DNA from: Alphaproteobacteria bacterium
Lineage (GTDB): Bacteria; Pseudomonadota; Alphaproteobacteria; Micavibrionales; UBA2020
Assembly (NCBI GenBank): GCA_025934695.1
Contig: JAICWS010000003.1
Coordinates: 186,001 to 250,000 of the forward strand
Direction: 5' to 3'
DNA: 64,000 nucleotides
Below the pieces are notes generated by a model. The model was given only the letters and a program-made list of their open reading frames with translations. It had not been told where the DNA came from and did not search any database. Shown piece by piece: positions 8,134 through 15,829 of the stretch. Position numbers and translations under genes: made by a program. The first letter of the stretch is position 1. Every line of letters starts with the position of its first letter.

Positions 8134-8520
8134 TCACGGAAAAAAGAAGGGGCACTCCGCCGCCTTCTTGTCGGTTTTTTTTGTTTTGCCGTCGTCGCCG
8201 CCGCAGGGCGAGAATGTGCTCCCGCTTTCCAGCTTGCGGGCCACGGGCTCCAGCTTGTCGCGCAGCAGTTCCTCGGTCGGGCAGCGCCGCCAGGTGAGCA
8301 GACACCAGCGCCGCATGTGGTCCTGCAGGTCCACCGCGCCGATGCCCGCGCCGCGCTTATCATGCGCGAGGCGGATGACTTCGAGATAGAACGTTTCCCA
8401 GTCATAGCGGTCTTCGCTATCCGCCTGCCCCACGGGCTTCCAGACGATCAGATCGCCTTCGTCGCTGGAGTTATATCTGAGATCGCTGGCCGACATGTCA
8501 CGTGCTCCCGATAATTGCAT
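8134..8520 (-). CDS. Hypothetical small protein
   Basis: A 128-residue protein with a GGAG 9 nt before the ATG. A second start at residue 9 (MSASDLRY, ATG at 8494-8496) has GGGAGC upstream and is equally plausible. The N-terminal two thirds are acidic and Trp-rich with a CLLTWRRCP segment; the C-terminal end is Lys-rich and ends in PFFFP. No family recognised. Confidence 0.55.
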   Translation of the reverse strand: MQLSGARDMSASDLRYNSSDEGDLIVWKPVGQADSEDRYDWETFYLEVIRLAHDKRGAGIGAVDLQDHMRRWCLLTWRRCPTEELLRDKLEPVARKLESGSTFSPCGGDDGKTKKTDKKAAECPFFFP

Positions 8521-8899
8521 CCCCCTATATCTCCATCTTTCGCCAAAGTTATTAAAAATTTATATCCAATTCGATTGATCTGAGAGACGCTCTGCCTGAC
8601 AGTGCGCCGTGGCGCGTCGATGTTTTTGATACGCCATGGAATAGCTTGTACGTGCGTACTCATCTCATTTCGTTGGATGAGGTTGATACAGCAAGGCGAA
8701 CGACACGTGCGGACACATGCCACGGCACAGCCTGTACGAAACCAGGCGATTTGTATGTTATTTCAAAGCAGCGGCGGACGTACTGCCGCCGCCCACGCTG
8801 TGCGCCGGTACAAGGAATCTCGCCTGTAATCAGTGGATTGGCTCTTGAAGGCGGGAATCTCTTGATTCGCTTATCTCGCCGTCAAAGTAAGCCACCGGA
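8521..8899. other. Intergenic stretch without a supported gene
   Basis: About 380 bp between two minus-strand genes. The part near 8520 is AT-rich and holds a TATAAA-like box (minus strand, around 8560) that could serve the gene at 8134-8520. Nothing else is recognised. Confidence 0.4.
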
Positions 8900-9322
8900 T
8901 TATTTCTTCATTGCCTGCGCGATTTCTTCAGGGCTGACGTCACGCACGTGGGTCGCGAGCATCCACTTGATGCCGAATGCATCCTTCACCGTGCCCATAC
9001 GGTCGCCCCAGAACATGTCCTCGGCCTTCTGCAGTTCTGTCATGCCGGCATTCACGGCCAGTTTCATGGCGGCATCCACGTCGGGCACGCGCAGATAAAA
9101 ACCGAGATTTTGCCCTGCAACGGTGCCGCGCGCGGCATTTTCCTCCGCCACGAAAATTTCATTGCCGCCGATAGTGAGGCTGGAATGCATGATCTCCCCG
9201 CCGGGGCCCTTCATCGGCGGATAGGTTTCCGTGGCGCCGAAGGCTTTCCTGTAAAGCTCAAGCGCCTTGTCCGCGCCTTTGACGACCAGAATGGGAATGA
9301 GATTCATTTTATCGCCTGTCAT
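8900..9322 (-). CDS. VOC-superfamily (PhnB/glyoxalase-like) protein
   Basis: A 140-residue protein of the vicinal-oxygen-chelate fold. It has the PhnB-like signature IPILVVKGADKALELYRKAFGA at the N-terminus, a central SLTIGGNEIFVAEE strand, and MFWGDRMGTVKDAFGIKW-x-x-ATH near the C-terminus. These proteins dimerise and often bind a metal, but substrates for this subgroup are mostly unknown. A GAGGAG lies 6 nt before the ATG. It probably forms an operon with the next gene upstream (9339-9605), which ends 16 bp before its start. Confidence 0.85.
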   Translation of the reverse strand: MTGDKMNLIPILVVKGADKALELYRKAFGATETYPPMKGPGGEIMHSSLTIGGNEIFVAEENAARGTVAGQNLGFYLRVPDVDAAMKLAVNAGMTELQKAEDMFWGDRMGTVKDAFGIKWMLATHVRDVSPEEIAQAMKK

Positions 9323-9338
9323 GGACGTCTCCTCATTA

Positions 9339-9605
9339 TCAGGCGTCTGCTTCTTCCAGCCGCTTCTGGATGGCGATCATGTCATCAAAGACCTTGCCCA
9401 TTTCTTCGGCGCCGGCACTGAAAGATTTCAGCGCCGCAAGGAAAGATGCGTCGGCCTCGTCGCCCACCAGGCCTTTTTCGCGCGCGGCTTTCATGAGGAT
9501 GCTGGTCACGGTCGCCGCTTTGAGGTTACCGTCGACGATCTTGCCGATGGCCGCGCAGGTCTTGATCAGCACTTCGAGAATTTCCTTATCGCGCGGATTG
9601 TTCAT
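9339..9605 (-). CDS. Small helical protein upstream of the VOC gene
   Basis: An 88-residue protein starting MNNPRDKEI; GAAGGG precedes this ATG, so the ATG six codons earlier is less likely. The sequence is almost all amphipathic helix with no signal peptide or membrane segment. It is transcribed with the VOC gene. No family recognised. Confidence 0.6.
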   Translation of the reverse strand: MNNPRDKEILEVLIKTCAAIGKIVDGNLKAATVTSILMKAAREKGLVGDEADASFLAALKSFSAGAEEMGKVFDDMIAIQKRLEEADA

Positions 9606-9735
9606 CGGGTTTCCCTTCTTCATTTTTCCGGCTCATTTACAGCCATGGCAGCATATAGACCCATGACCCCAGAGGCAATTCGCGCTTTTCGGCCTCAAAA
9701 AATAAGCTGCCATTTCAAAGAGCTGCTTATTTCAT

Positions 9736-9764
9736 TTGACATAATATCACGGAATCGGTAAGGT
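9736..9764 (+). promoter_or_regulatory. TTGACATAAT-type sigma70 promoter
   Basis: TTGACA (9736-9741), a 17-bp spacer starting TAAT, and a weaker TAAGGT -10. It drives a leader of about 205 nt to the gene at 9976. Confidence 0.55.
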
Positions 9765-9783
9765 GACTGTCACAGCGTTGCGC

Positions 9784-9834
9784 GCATCCGATGGCTTTTC
9801 GGATGCATGTGCCGGACGGTTTTCCGCTTGTTTC
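9784..9834 (+). promoter_or_regulatory. 5' leader with stem-loop and shared TTTCCGCTTGTTTC element
   Basis: A perfect stem GCATCCGA/TCGGATGC (9784-9791 with 9799-9806) is followed by TTTCCGCTTGTTTC (9821-9834). The latter element recurs in the leaders at 10964 and 13233. The downstream GAAACAGC partner seen there is absent here. Confidence 0.5.
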
Positions 9835-9975
9835 ACGTTCCGGGTTCATCACGGCAATGGCTCCAAAACAATCGGAGATCAACAAATAACGCGATTGTTT
9901 TGGCTTGCGCTGCCTGCGGGACACATCACCGTGGCGCGTCTTGAGCGAAAGAGAAACCTGAAAAGGAGACTGCGC

Positions 9976-10233
9976 ATGAACCCCGGCGATCTGCAGAAAA
10001 TCAAGAACGCCTTCAACGACTGGGCGAATACTCACGACGCGCCGAACGTGCCCGCGTCCATTCGAGGAACGCGGGCGCTGACTCCGCGCCAGGTCGCGGA
10101 TGAGGTCATCAATGAAACACCGGAGGGCAAGAGCTCCATCGACTTCATCGAGAGCACGATGCAGCGCACTCACCAGTCCATTGACGAGATCTGCGAGTGG
10201 ATCAATCCCAAGGGCAGAAAATACGGGCGCTGA
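9976..10233 (+). CDS. Hypothetical small protein with leader element
   Basis: An 85-residue protein starting MNPGDLQKI directly after AAGGAG; the longer frame from 9763 runs through the leader and is rejected. Soluble and rich in helices, with a CEW segment near the end. The next gene starts 40 bp downstream on the same strand, so the two probably form one transcript from the promoter at 9736. Confidence 0.65.
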   Translation: MNPGDLQKIKNAFNDWANTHDAPNVPASIRGTRALTPRQVADEVINETPEGKSSIDFIESTMQRTHQSIDEICEWINPKGRKYGR

Positions 10234-10273
10234 ACAACGTCCATTCGAACCATCTATTTTCGGAGGTTGAACG

Positions 10274-10573
10274 ATGACAGGCAAATGGACAAAAGGCATT
10301 CTGGCGGGCGTATTTCTGGCGGCGATCGGCCTTGGGGTGACGCAAGATCGCGCGATTGGCAACACGGCCAAAAACGCGGTGGAAAACGCCGGCTACAGCG
10401 ACGTGACGGTCTCGAGACGGCTTTTGAAAGCGGGTTCGGGCTGTCACATCATGTCGGAACGCTTTGCCTATAACTTCGATGCCCAGGCGAAAGACGGCAA
10501 ACCGGCATCGGGCACGGTCTGCATGAGCGGCCTGTTGTCACGGACCCCGCGCATCGTGCCGGCTGCGCAGTAA
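10274..10573 (+). CDS. Small secreted or membrane-anchored protein
   Basis: A 99-residue protein. The N-terminal stretch KGILAGVFLAAIGLGV is a signal peptide or anchor. The mature part has two cysteines (GSGCHIM and GTVCMSG) that could pair. GGAGGTTGAACG precedes the ATG. It follows 9976-10233 in the same orientation. No family recognised. Confidence 0.6.
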   Translation: MTGKWTKGILAGVFLAAIGLGVTQDRAIGNTAKNAVENAGYSDVTVSRRLLKAGSGCHIMSERFAYNFDAQAKDGKPASGTVCMSGLLSRTPRIVPAAQ

Positions 10574-10605
10574 GCAGCGAAAGCCGCTCGGATAAATGTT
10601 CCCGA

Positions 10606-10791
10606 TCAATCCGCGGGCCGGTCGCCCAGGCGTTTCGTGTCGCTGCCCAACATCATCTTGGCGGATTCGACTTCTTCCATCTTGCGGAACCGGTCGCGCG
10701 CTTCGAGCGCCTTCTTCTTGTGCCTGAATTCGTGAAGCTCGATCTTGCCGGCCTTGTAAGTGACGCGGACGACGTAGTTTTCGGAAGACAT
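10606..10791 (-). CDS. Small basic protein
   Basis: A 61-residue protein starting MSSENYVVRV, with beta-strand-like VRVTYKAGKIELHEF followed by a basic helix. No signal peptide. It converges with 10274-10573. The ribosome site is weak (GCGAGG). Function unknown. Confidence 0.5.
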   Translation of the reverse strand: MSSENYVVRVTYKAGKIELHEFRHKKKALEARDRFRKMEEVESAKMMLGSDTKRLGDRPAD

Positions 10792-10899
10792 AATGGGCCT
10801 CGCTGCCTGATGCTGTATTCAGCCTGTTCCGCGCCGGTTTCGTCAACTGGCTACCGAAGGCAGGCTGATTTCCTGCAGCCATGCTGCGGATAATTGTAT

Positions 10900-10928
10900 T
10901 TGACATAATATTTGCCCCATGCTATAGT
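10900..10928 (+). promoter_or_regulatory. TTGACATAAT-type sigma70 promoter
   Basis: TTGACA (10900-10905), a 17-bp spacer starting TAAT, and TATAGT (10923-10928). Serves the gene at 11047 through a leader of about 112 nt. Confidence 0.75.
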
Positions 10929-10963
10929 CTTGCTTACGTCAGGCGCATCTGGCGGCAGGTGCG

Positions 10964-11011
10964 ATTTCCGCTTGTTTCTCCCCTGCCCGATATGGCGCTG
11001 ACTGAAACAGC
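10964..11011 (+). promoter_or_regulatory. Conserved 5' leader element (possible RNA structure)
   Basis: ATTTCCGCTTGTTTC and CCCCTG (10964-10985), then CTGAAACAGC (11002-11011). GCTTGTTTC can pair with GAAACAGC with one bulge. The same two blocks occur at the same distance from a TTGACATAAT promoter at 13233-13278, before an unrelated gene. A regulatory RNA element is inferred from this conservation. Confidence 0.55.
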
Positions 11012-11046
11012 TTCGACTTTTGGCAACAAGAACCGGAGCTCTTCAC

Positions 11047-11391
11047 ATGACAGACAATTCCTCTTCTTCCATTGAATCCGCCAACCTGGCCGCCCTGCAG
11101 AGCGCCGTTGCCGATGGTTTCAAATATGCGGTTTTCGGCCAGCCGTCGGGCCGCGCGCAAATATGGCTGGCCGAGGAGAAGGACAAAGACGTCTATCGTT
11201 CCAGCACTGTCGACGGCCGCGTCGGACGCACCGACGATGACATACATTTCTATGCCTTCCGGTCCCCCACGTTGGCCGAGCAATTCCGCGAAAAAGCGAC
11301 CCGGGTGCAAGAGGACGCCGTGACGCCGGTGCTGGAAGTCAGCATCGACCCCTCGCCCTTCGGCGGCAAGGTCAGCCTGCTGGTGCGATAG
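11047..11391 (+). CDS. Hypothetical small soluble protein
   Basis: A 114-residue protein starting MTDNSSSSIE after CGGAG; the in-frame ATG at 11020 lies in the leader. The protein is soluble, with FKYAVFGQPSGRAQIWLAEE and a later HFYAFRSPTLAEQF. No known motif. The gene is defined mainly by its strong promoter and conserved leader. Confidence 0.6.
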   Translation: MTDNSSSSIESANLAALQSAVADGFKYAVFGQPSGRAQIWLAEEKDKDVYRSSTVDGRVGRTDDDIHFYAFRSPTLAEQFREKATRVQEDAVTPVLEVSIDPSPFGGKVSLLVR

Positions 11392-11463
11392 GCGCTGGCG
11401 ATGAGGCGGCCCTGACCAATGGGGGCGGCGTAAATAATTTTTAATAAGCGGATGTCCCCCACG

Positions 11464-11878
11464 CCGGGAATTCTCTTCAATCGGATACTTTTTTGACGAA
11501 TTCCGATTTCAGCCCCATCGGCCCGATGCCGGGAACCTTGCAGTCGATGTTGTGGTCGCTCTCGACGAGGCGAATGCCTTTGATCTTGGTGCCGACCTTG
11601 ACGACGGCGGAGGAGCCTTTGGCCTTCAGGTCCTTGATGACCGTCACGGTATCCCGTCCTGGAGGATCGTTCCGTTGGCGTCCCTCACCACGAATCCTGC
11701 GGCTGGCTCTTCGGCCGCGCCCTGCGCCGCCGACCACTCATGGCCGCACTCCGGACAGATCAAAAGCCCGCGGTCTTCGTAAGTGAGCGTGGACTGGCAT
11801 TTGGGGCAATTCGGTAGCGCGGTCATCGTCGGCCTTTCGGACTGTTTTCAGGCACGGGTATTAAAAGCGAAGAATTGG
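11464..11878. repeat. Direct repeat, copy A (partner 15215-15629)
   Basis: This segment matches 15215-15629 almost base for base, starting at CGGGAATTCTC and ending near GCGAAGAATTGG. Copies are about 3.75 kb apart in the same orientation, so recombination between them could delete the intervening genes. Confidence 0.8.
11477..11826 (-). pseudogene. Frameshifted copy of yjdM/phnA
   Basis: The first 60 codons encode a near copy of the YjdM zinc-ribbon region (CPKC, CPEC) and break off at a run of three C bases near 11652-11655. The intact copy at 15227-15577 has four. After the one-base loss the other frame continues the family sequence ([18 protein letters not shown]) to the normal stop. The DNA is about 95% identical to the intact copy over roughly 415 bp, so the duplication and break are recent. 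A short Zn-ribbon peptide could still be made. Confidence 0.85.
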
Positions 11879-11908
11879 GTGTGTGTACCGGAATTCGCTT
11901 AAATTCAA

Positions 11909-12469
11909 TCAACCCGGGAAACGTGGAGATCGCCAAATCACGAGTTCTACGTCGCGGAAATGGGTCAACTGATAGACGAGCGCAATGACAATCAGGCCGA
12001 GGACAATATAAACTCCCTCTGCTCGTGTGCGCGGCCAGCTGGGGCGAAAACAGTCAAGCAACACAAACGTCAGCAGGCCCGTCGTCCCGATCCAACCTGG
12101 AAACCCATCAAAAAAAGAAAATTGGAGAGTCGCGTACATTGGCTCGCCGATTAAGTGGCCTTGCAACGGATGACTGATAGCATAAGCGATTCCTACGGCG
12201 CCGAAGGCAATGCCGGAAAGGAATACGAGACGCAGAACCGTGCGCTTCCATGTTTCCGCACGTTCGCGGAGCACCAAAATTCCAGCGACAATAGCAAGCA
12301 GGGCCTGCACCAAAGAGATTACCCCGATGAGTCCCGGGATATCACGGCCTAACTTCATCGAAGCCGCACAGGCCACGATCAGCGCTTTGATCGCCGTAAC
12401 CGCGAGCACGATATAGATAAAACGCGTAGCTGGTTTTGAGGACTCAGATGGTGTGATGACTTCAGTCAT
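11909..12469 (-). CDS. Hypothetical integral membrane protein
   Basis: A 186-residue protein with about five hydrophobic segments (near residues 17-36, 46-66, 79-99, 125-142 and 152-168). An inner-membrane location is likely. Its base composition is lower in GC than the neighbours. No family recognised. The next 120 bp to the gene at 12588 hold nothing clear, apart from a TTGACATAG that lacks a -10. Confidence 0.6.
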   Translation of the reverse strand: MTEVITPSESSKPATRFIYIVLAVTAIKALIVACAASMKLGRDIPGLIGVISLVQALLAIVAGILVLRERAETWKRTVLRLVFLSGIAFGAVGIAYAISHPLQGHLIGEPMYATLQFSFFDGFPGWIGTTGLLTFVLLDCFRPSWPRTRAEGVYIVLGLIVIALVYQLTHFRDVELVIWRSPRFPG

Positions 12470-12587
12470 GACTTAGTTTCAAATTACTCCGACCCCATTG
12501 ATCTTCCGGCCGGAAAAACCAGGGACTGCCGGGCCCGCCCCACGGCAGTTGACATAGTTGATTTAACGTGTCGCCGGAATTCGCGTT

Positions 12588-13073
12588 TCACACCCGCAAG
12601 AAACCGCGAGACTGGCGCAATTTGATCGGCCGCATGACGGAAACGCCTCCATCCGCGCCGGAAGTCATCGCCTGTACCGTCGCGGGGACGGAAACGGTGG
12701 TGACGGTCTGCTTCAGGTCCTTGCCCGGTACGATCAGGATGGCGTAGCTGCTGGGGCCGCTGCCCGTTTCGGTGAAGAGCCAGTCGACATGCGCGACATT
12801 GTCTTTAAGCGCGGCTTTCAACGGCCGCATCAGCGTCGGCTCCCCGCCGTTGCCGCCCGCGATAAGCATCGCGAGCGCGCCGTCGGGCAAAGGACCCGGC
12901 GGCTCGGTCCCGGCGTGGCGGCGCCAGAAGAATTCCCAGTCCCTTGGCTGCAATCCGCCGCTGATCTCGATAAAGCCCTCGCCCTTGAATTCGCCGGTGA
13001 AGAAGTTGCAGCCCCCGACCAGGGGAACGTCTTTCGCGCCTTCGATCTCGACCTTTTCCGCCTTCGGCATCAT
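12588..13073 (-). CDS. Hypothetical protein
   Basis: A 161-residue soluble protein. AGGAG lies before a double ATG (13073 or 13070). The TTGACATAAT-type promoter at 13107-13135 points at it. The C-terminus (VMRPIKLRQ) resembles that of the fragment at 1-132. It contains DWLFTETGSGPSSYAIL and other strand-like segments but no motif I recognise. Confidence 0.6.
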   Translation of the reverse strand: MMPKAEKVEIEGAKDVPLVGGCNFFTGEFKGEGFIEISGGLQPRDWEFFWRRHAGTEPPGPLPDGALAMLIAGGNGGEPTLMRPLKAALKDNVAHVDWLFTETGSGPSSYAILIVPGKDLKQTVTTVSVPATVQAMTSGADGGVSVMRPIKLRQSRGFLRV

Positions 13074-13106
13074 CGCCCGCGCTCCTGTTCATATCCGCCG
13101 CAGGCC

Positions 13107-13135
13107 ACCTTATCGATTTTGATAGATTATGTCAA
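13107..13135 (-). promoter_or_regulatory. TTGACATAAT-type sigma70 promoter
   Basis: Minus strand TTGACA (13130-13135), a 17-bp spacer starting TAAT, and TAAGGT (13107-13112). Divergent from the promoter at 13173. Confidence 0.6.
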
Positions 13136-13172
13136 ATTGTTTCCAGGCCGGGGTGTCGACCGTCGGCTTCAG

Positions 13173-13202
13173 TTGACATAATCGTTTTAGACCGGTTATA
13201 GT
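13173..13202 (+). promoter_or_regulatory. TTGACATAAT-type sigma70 promoter
   Basis: TTGACA (13173-13178), TAAT, and TATAGT at 13197-13202 (18-bp spacer; TTATAG gives 17). Confidence 0.7.
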
Positions 13203-13232
13203 CGCACCACGCCGGGCAACCGCGGCAGAGGG

Positions 13233-13278
13233 ATTTCCGCCTGTTTCTTCCCTGACGATGCAGCCCGGCTGAAACAGC
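13233..13278 (+). promoter_or_regulatory. Conserved 5' leader element (possible RNA structure)
   Basis: ATTTCCGCCTGTTTC and CCCTG (13233-13254), then CTGAAACAGC (13269-13278). Matches the leader at 10964-11011 in sequence and in distance from the promoter, although the coding regions behind the two are unrelated. Confidence 0.55.
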
Positions 13279-13319
13279 CACGTGATGCGTGATTTAACAT
13301 TCAACGTTGGAGGTTTTCC

Positions 13320-13643
13320 ATGGCCAGCACCGCACCCGCTTTCATCTCGCTCACCGAAGTTTTTGCCGTCGCGACCAAGACCAGCGAAGCCCCTCACACC
13401 TGGCGCCGCAGGCTCCGCGCGGCTTTCGACCCGGAGTACAATTACGACGCGCAGTTTGAGATCAAGCCTGGCGCACGGCAGGTGCTGGAACGAGCGGAAA
13501 ATATCCGCCGCGTCGACGAATACTGCGGGGACTTTTACGGCGCGAAAGCGAAGGTCTGGCTGTGGCGGGGTAGCCCGCTGCTGGTGAAAGAGGATGTCGC
13601 CGCCATCCAGGAAAAAATATCGCGGGCCTGGGCGCCGCGGTGA
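13320..13643 (+). CDS. Hypothetical small protein with leader element
   Basis: A 107-residue soluble protein preceded by GGAGG. It is basic and Trp-containing (HTWRRRLRAAF, VWLWRG), without a signal peptide. It is controlled by the promoter at 13173 and the conserved leader. No family recognised. Confidence 0.65.
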   Translation: MASTAPAFISLTEVFAVATKTSEAPHTWRRRLRAAFDPEYNYDAQFEIKPGARQVLERAENIRRVDEYCGDFYGAKAKVWLWRGSPLLVKEDVAAIQEKISRAWAPR

Positions 13644-13740
13644 GTTTGCGTACCTGGAATTCCTGGGCGCATTGATCGGTATTCGCTCCCCGAATTCAGA
13701 TAAAAGAATGTTTATAATCAAATGGTTATTTGTCAAATAA

Positions 13741-13767
13741 TTCATAATGCCGAAGGCATGGTATAAT
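13741..13767 (+). promoter_or_regulatory. Extended -10 promoter with overlapping palindrome
   Basis: TG-G-TATAAT (13759-13767) is an extended -10. ATGCCGAAGGCAT just upstream (13747-13759) is a perfect palindrome around GAA that would cover the spacer, so a repressor could act here. Confidence 0.5.
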
Positions 13768-13810
13768 ACCAATATCCAGTCCTTTCATCGCAAGTGAGAG
13801 ATCCGCCCTT

Positions 13811-14557
13811 ATGGCACTGGCTGACGAGTTCAATCAGAAAGCGCTACGGCCCGGCAATCGGGTGGACCCGGCATGGAACGAGCAGCATTCGCTGGCGACG
13901 GCGGGCGTCGGGACCTCGATGCTCGAGAAGGCGGAATATATCCCCGGCAAGTTGGCTTACGGCATCTCCAGAATTGCGCCGGTGGCGGGCATGGGGCTGA
14001 CGGTGCATTCCGCCCTGAAAGAGGTCGAAGAGGACTGGCATAGCGGCAAGCATGGCAAGGCCGTCCTGGCCGCCCTCACCGGCGCGATTGAAACCGGGGG
14101 CAGTGTCGCCGGCTTTGGCGTGGGCGATATCCTGCGCGAGGCGACGCGCGGCGCGATCGGCGCCGTCTTCGGAAAAGAATACATGCCCGACAAGTCGGGG
14201 TTAAGGGAGCTTGGGTCCCTTGGCTGCGATGCCTTCGTCGCGTCGCTGGAGAAAAAGCAGCAGGAGACCCGCCGGGAGATTCATGCGCAGCAGCGCGAGC
14301 TGCTCGACAAGGACCCGGCGCTGCCCAAGACCGTGCAACTGCCGGACGGACGGAACATTGCCATGGCGCAGGCGCTGAAAGATCCGAAATTCATGAAATA
14401 CATGCGCGACACGCTCGCCTGCAGCGCCGTGGATTGCTCGAAGCAGATCGCGACGCTCGACCATTTCGCCGAACTGGAGGCCGCGAACGCGCCCCTGATG
14501 GGACGCGCCGCCGCGCGCCGCAAGCCGGGCCCCGCGCCGGGCGGGCAGACGGCCTAA
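13811..14557 (+). CDS. Hypothetical protein with Gly/Ala-rich central region
   Basis: A 248-residue protein. The N-terminus (ALADEFNQKA) resembles the FNDKAA and FNDQAA starts of the paralogs at 20347 and 21283. The middle (residues 58-125) is Gly/Ala-rich and mildly hydrophobic. After it come a charged helix and a short segment with two cysteines (LACSAVDCSKQ), then a Pro/Arg-rich tail. The composition resembles effector or toxin-like proteins, but I see no catalytic motif and do not assert that role. Confidence 0.6.
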   Translation: MALADEFNQKALRPGNRVDPAWNEQHSLATAGVGTSMLEKAEYIPGKLAYGISRIAPVAGMGLTVHSALKEVEEDWHSGKHGKAVLAALTGAIETGGSVAGFGVGDILREATRGAIGAVFGKEYMPDKSGLRELGSLGCDAFVASLEKKQQETRREIHAQQRELLDKDPALPKTVQLPDGRNIAMAQALKDPKFMKYMRDTLACSAVDCSKQIATLDHFAELEAANAPLMGRAAARRKPGPAPGGQTA

Positions 14558-14648
14558 AAATTTCTCTTTGATGCACGCGTGATTATTGGCAGCGGCGCTC
14601 GACGTTCGTGAAGGGACTTCTTGTGTGGCGAATTTGAAAACGCGTTTC

Positions 14649-15074
14649 TTATGCGCGCTTGAAAGAGATCGGCTTGCGCACCGGCGTGGGTTCCTGGGTC
14701 GGCATGCCCTTGTCGCGCCAGTCGCAGAATTTCATGTATTCAGCGCATTCGGCCTCGAGCCGGGTTGCGACCGCCTGGCAGATGCGGTTGAAGTCGTCGC
14801 GGCAGCGCGGCGCCTCGCGCGCCAGTTCCTCGAGGTAGCGCAAACTTAAATCGAAGGCGACTTCCATCTTCGCCGAACGGCCGTCGTGCGCGCCGGTGGA
14901 ATGGACGAGGACAGAGGCCGTGGCCTCGCCCGCCGCCGGATCGGTTGCGATCATGCCCTTGAGCGTCACATGTTCGACTTCCTTGTAATCGCCGACCGGG
15001 CCGCCCCAGCTGCTGCAAAGCTCGTCGACGATCGGTTGGAGGGCGGGAATTTTGTTATCGGTTCTGCACTGCAT
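14649..15074 (-). CDS. Hypothetical protein, paralog of the 133-576 product
   Basis: A 141-residue soluble protein with five cysteines, ending in WRDKGMPTQEPTPVRKPISFKRA. The end matches the product at 133-576. It is driven by the TTGACATAT-type promoter at 15131-15159, giving a 50-nt leader. Family unknown. Confidence 0.7.
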   Translation of the reverse strand: MQCRTDNKIPALQPIVDELCSSWGGPVGDYKEVEHVTLKGMIATDPAAGEATASVLVHSTGAHDGRSAKMEVAFDLSLRYLEELAREAPRCRDDFNRICQAVATRLEAECAEYMKFCDWRDKGMPTQEPTPVRKPISFKRA

Positions 15075-15130
15075 GGCGAATTCCGGGTCAACGCGAAAGC
15101 CTTGGCCGGTCGCCCCGGAGGCTGCCCGGC

Positions 15131-15159
15131 AGTCTAATGGGCATCCAGTAATATGTCAA
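15131..15159 (-). promoter_or_regulatory. TTGACATAT-type sigma70 promoter
   Basis: Minus strand TTGACA (15154-15159), 17-bp spacer, TAGACT (15131-15136). Confidence 0.6.
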
Positions 15160-15214
15160 ATGAATAATGCCCGGCAGCGGGGCGGCCCTGCTGGTGAATG
15201 AGGGTGTTGCGCCC

Positions 15215-15629
15215 CGGGAATTCTCTTCAATCGGATACTTTTTTGACGAATTCCGATTTCAGCCCCATCGGCCCGATGCCGGGAACCTTGCAGTCGATGT
15301 TGTGGTCGCTGTCCACGAGGCGAATGCCTTTGATCTTGGTGCCCACCTTGACGACGGCGGAAGAGCCTTTGGCTTTCAGGTCCTTGATGACCGTCACGGT
15401 ATCCCCGTCCTGGAGGATCGTTCCGTTGGCGTCCCTCACCACGAAACCTTCGGCTGGCTCTTCGGCGGCGCTTTGCGTTGCCGACCATTCGTGGCCGCAC
15501 TCCGGACAGATGAGGAGCCCGCGGTCTTCGTACGTGAGCGCGGACTGGCATTTGGGGCAAGGTGGAAGGGCGGTCATTGTCGGCCTTTCGGACTGTTTTT
15601 CATGCATGGGTATTATAAGCGAAGAATTG
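15215..15629. repeat. Direct repeat, copy B (partner 11464-11878)
   Basis: Carries the intact yjdM and its upstream region, including a TATAAT on the minus strand that reads TTTAAT in copy A. About 95% identical to copy A. Confidence 0.8.
15227..15577 (-). CDS. yjdM: YjdM/PhnA-family zinc-ribbon protein (intact copy)
   Basis: A 116-residue protein starting [10 protein letters not shown]. The N-terminal zinc ribbon has CPKC (7-10) and CPECGHEW (24-31). The C-terminal half carries the family core: [20 protein letters not shown]-x-[19 protein letters not shown] and a final LKSEFVKK. The length matches the family (about 110-115). Despite the historic name (phosphonate uptake, phnA), the true function is unclear; it is not the phosphonoacetate hydrolase. 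A longer frame upstream to 15727 lacks family similarity. A second, frameshifted copy lies at 11477-11826. Confidence 0.9.
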   Translation of the reverse strand: MTALPPCPKCQSALTYEDRGLLICPECGHEWSATQSAAEEPAEGFVVRDANGTILQDGDTVTVIKDLKAKGSSAVVKVGTKIKGIRLVDSDHNIDCKVPGIGPMGLKSEFVKKVSD

Positions 15630-15829
15630 GAATTGTGTTCTCGCAATTTGATGAAAATCAACGGACCGGAATAGATTGATTTTCGATTTACTCCGACCTT
15701 ATTGATTGAGGAAATATCCCTGTCCATTAGACAAGAAAAAAGTAATTGAAGATATTATGCGGGAGTTAAATCTCCTGTAAGGTCGGAAATTTTCGTTACG
15801 GCCAACTTCAAATTACTGCGAGCGATAGA

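Noticed and set aside
12547-12575. TTGACATAG on the plus strand as another member of the promoter family
   Set aside because: No -10 at 16-18 bp, and no plus-strand gene follows.
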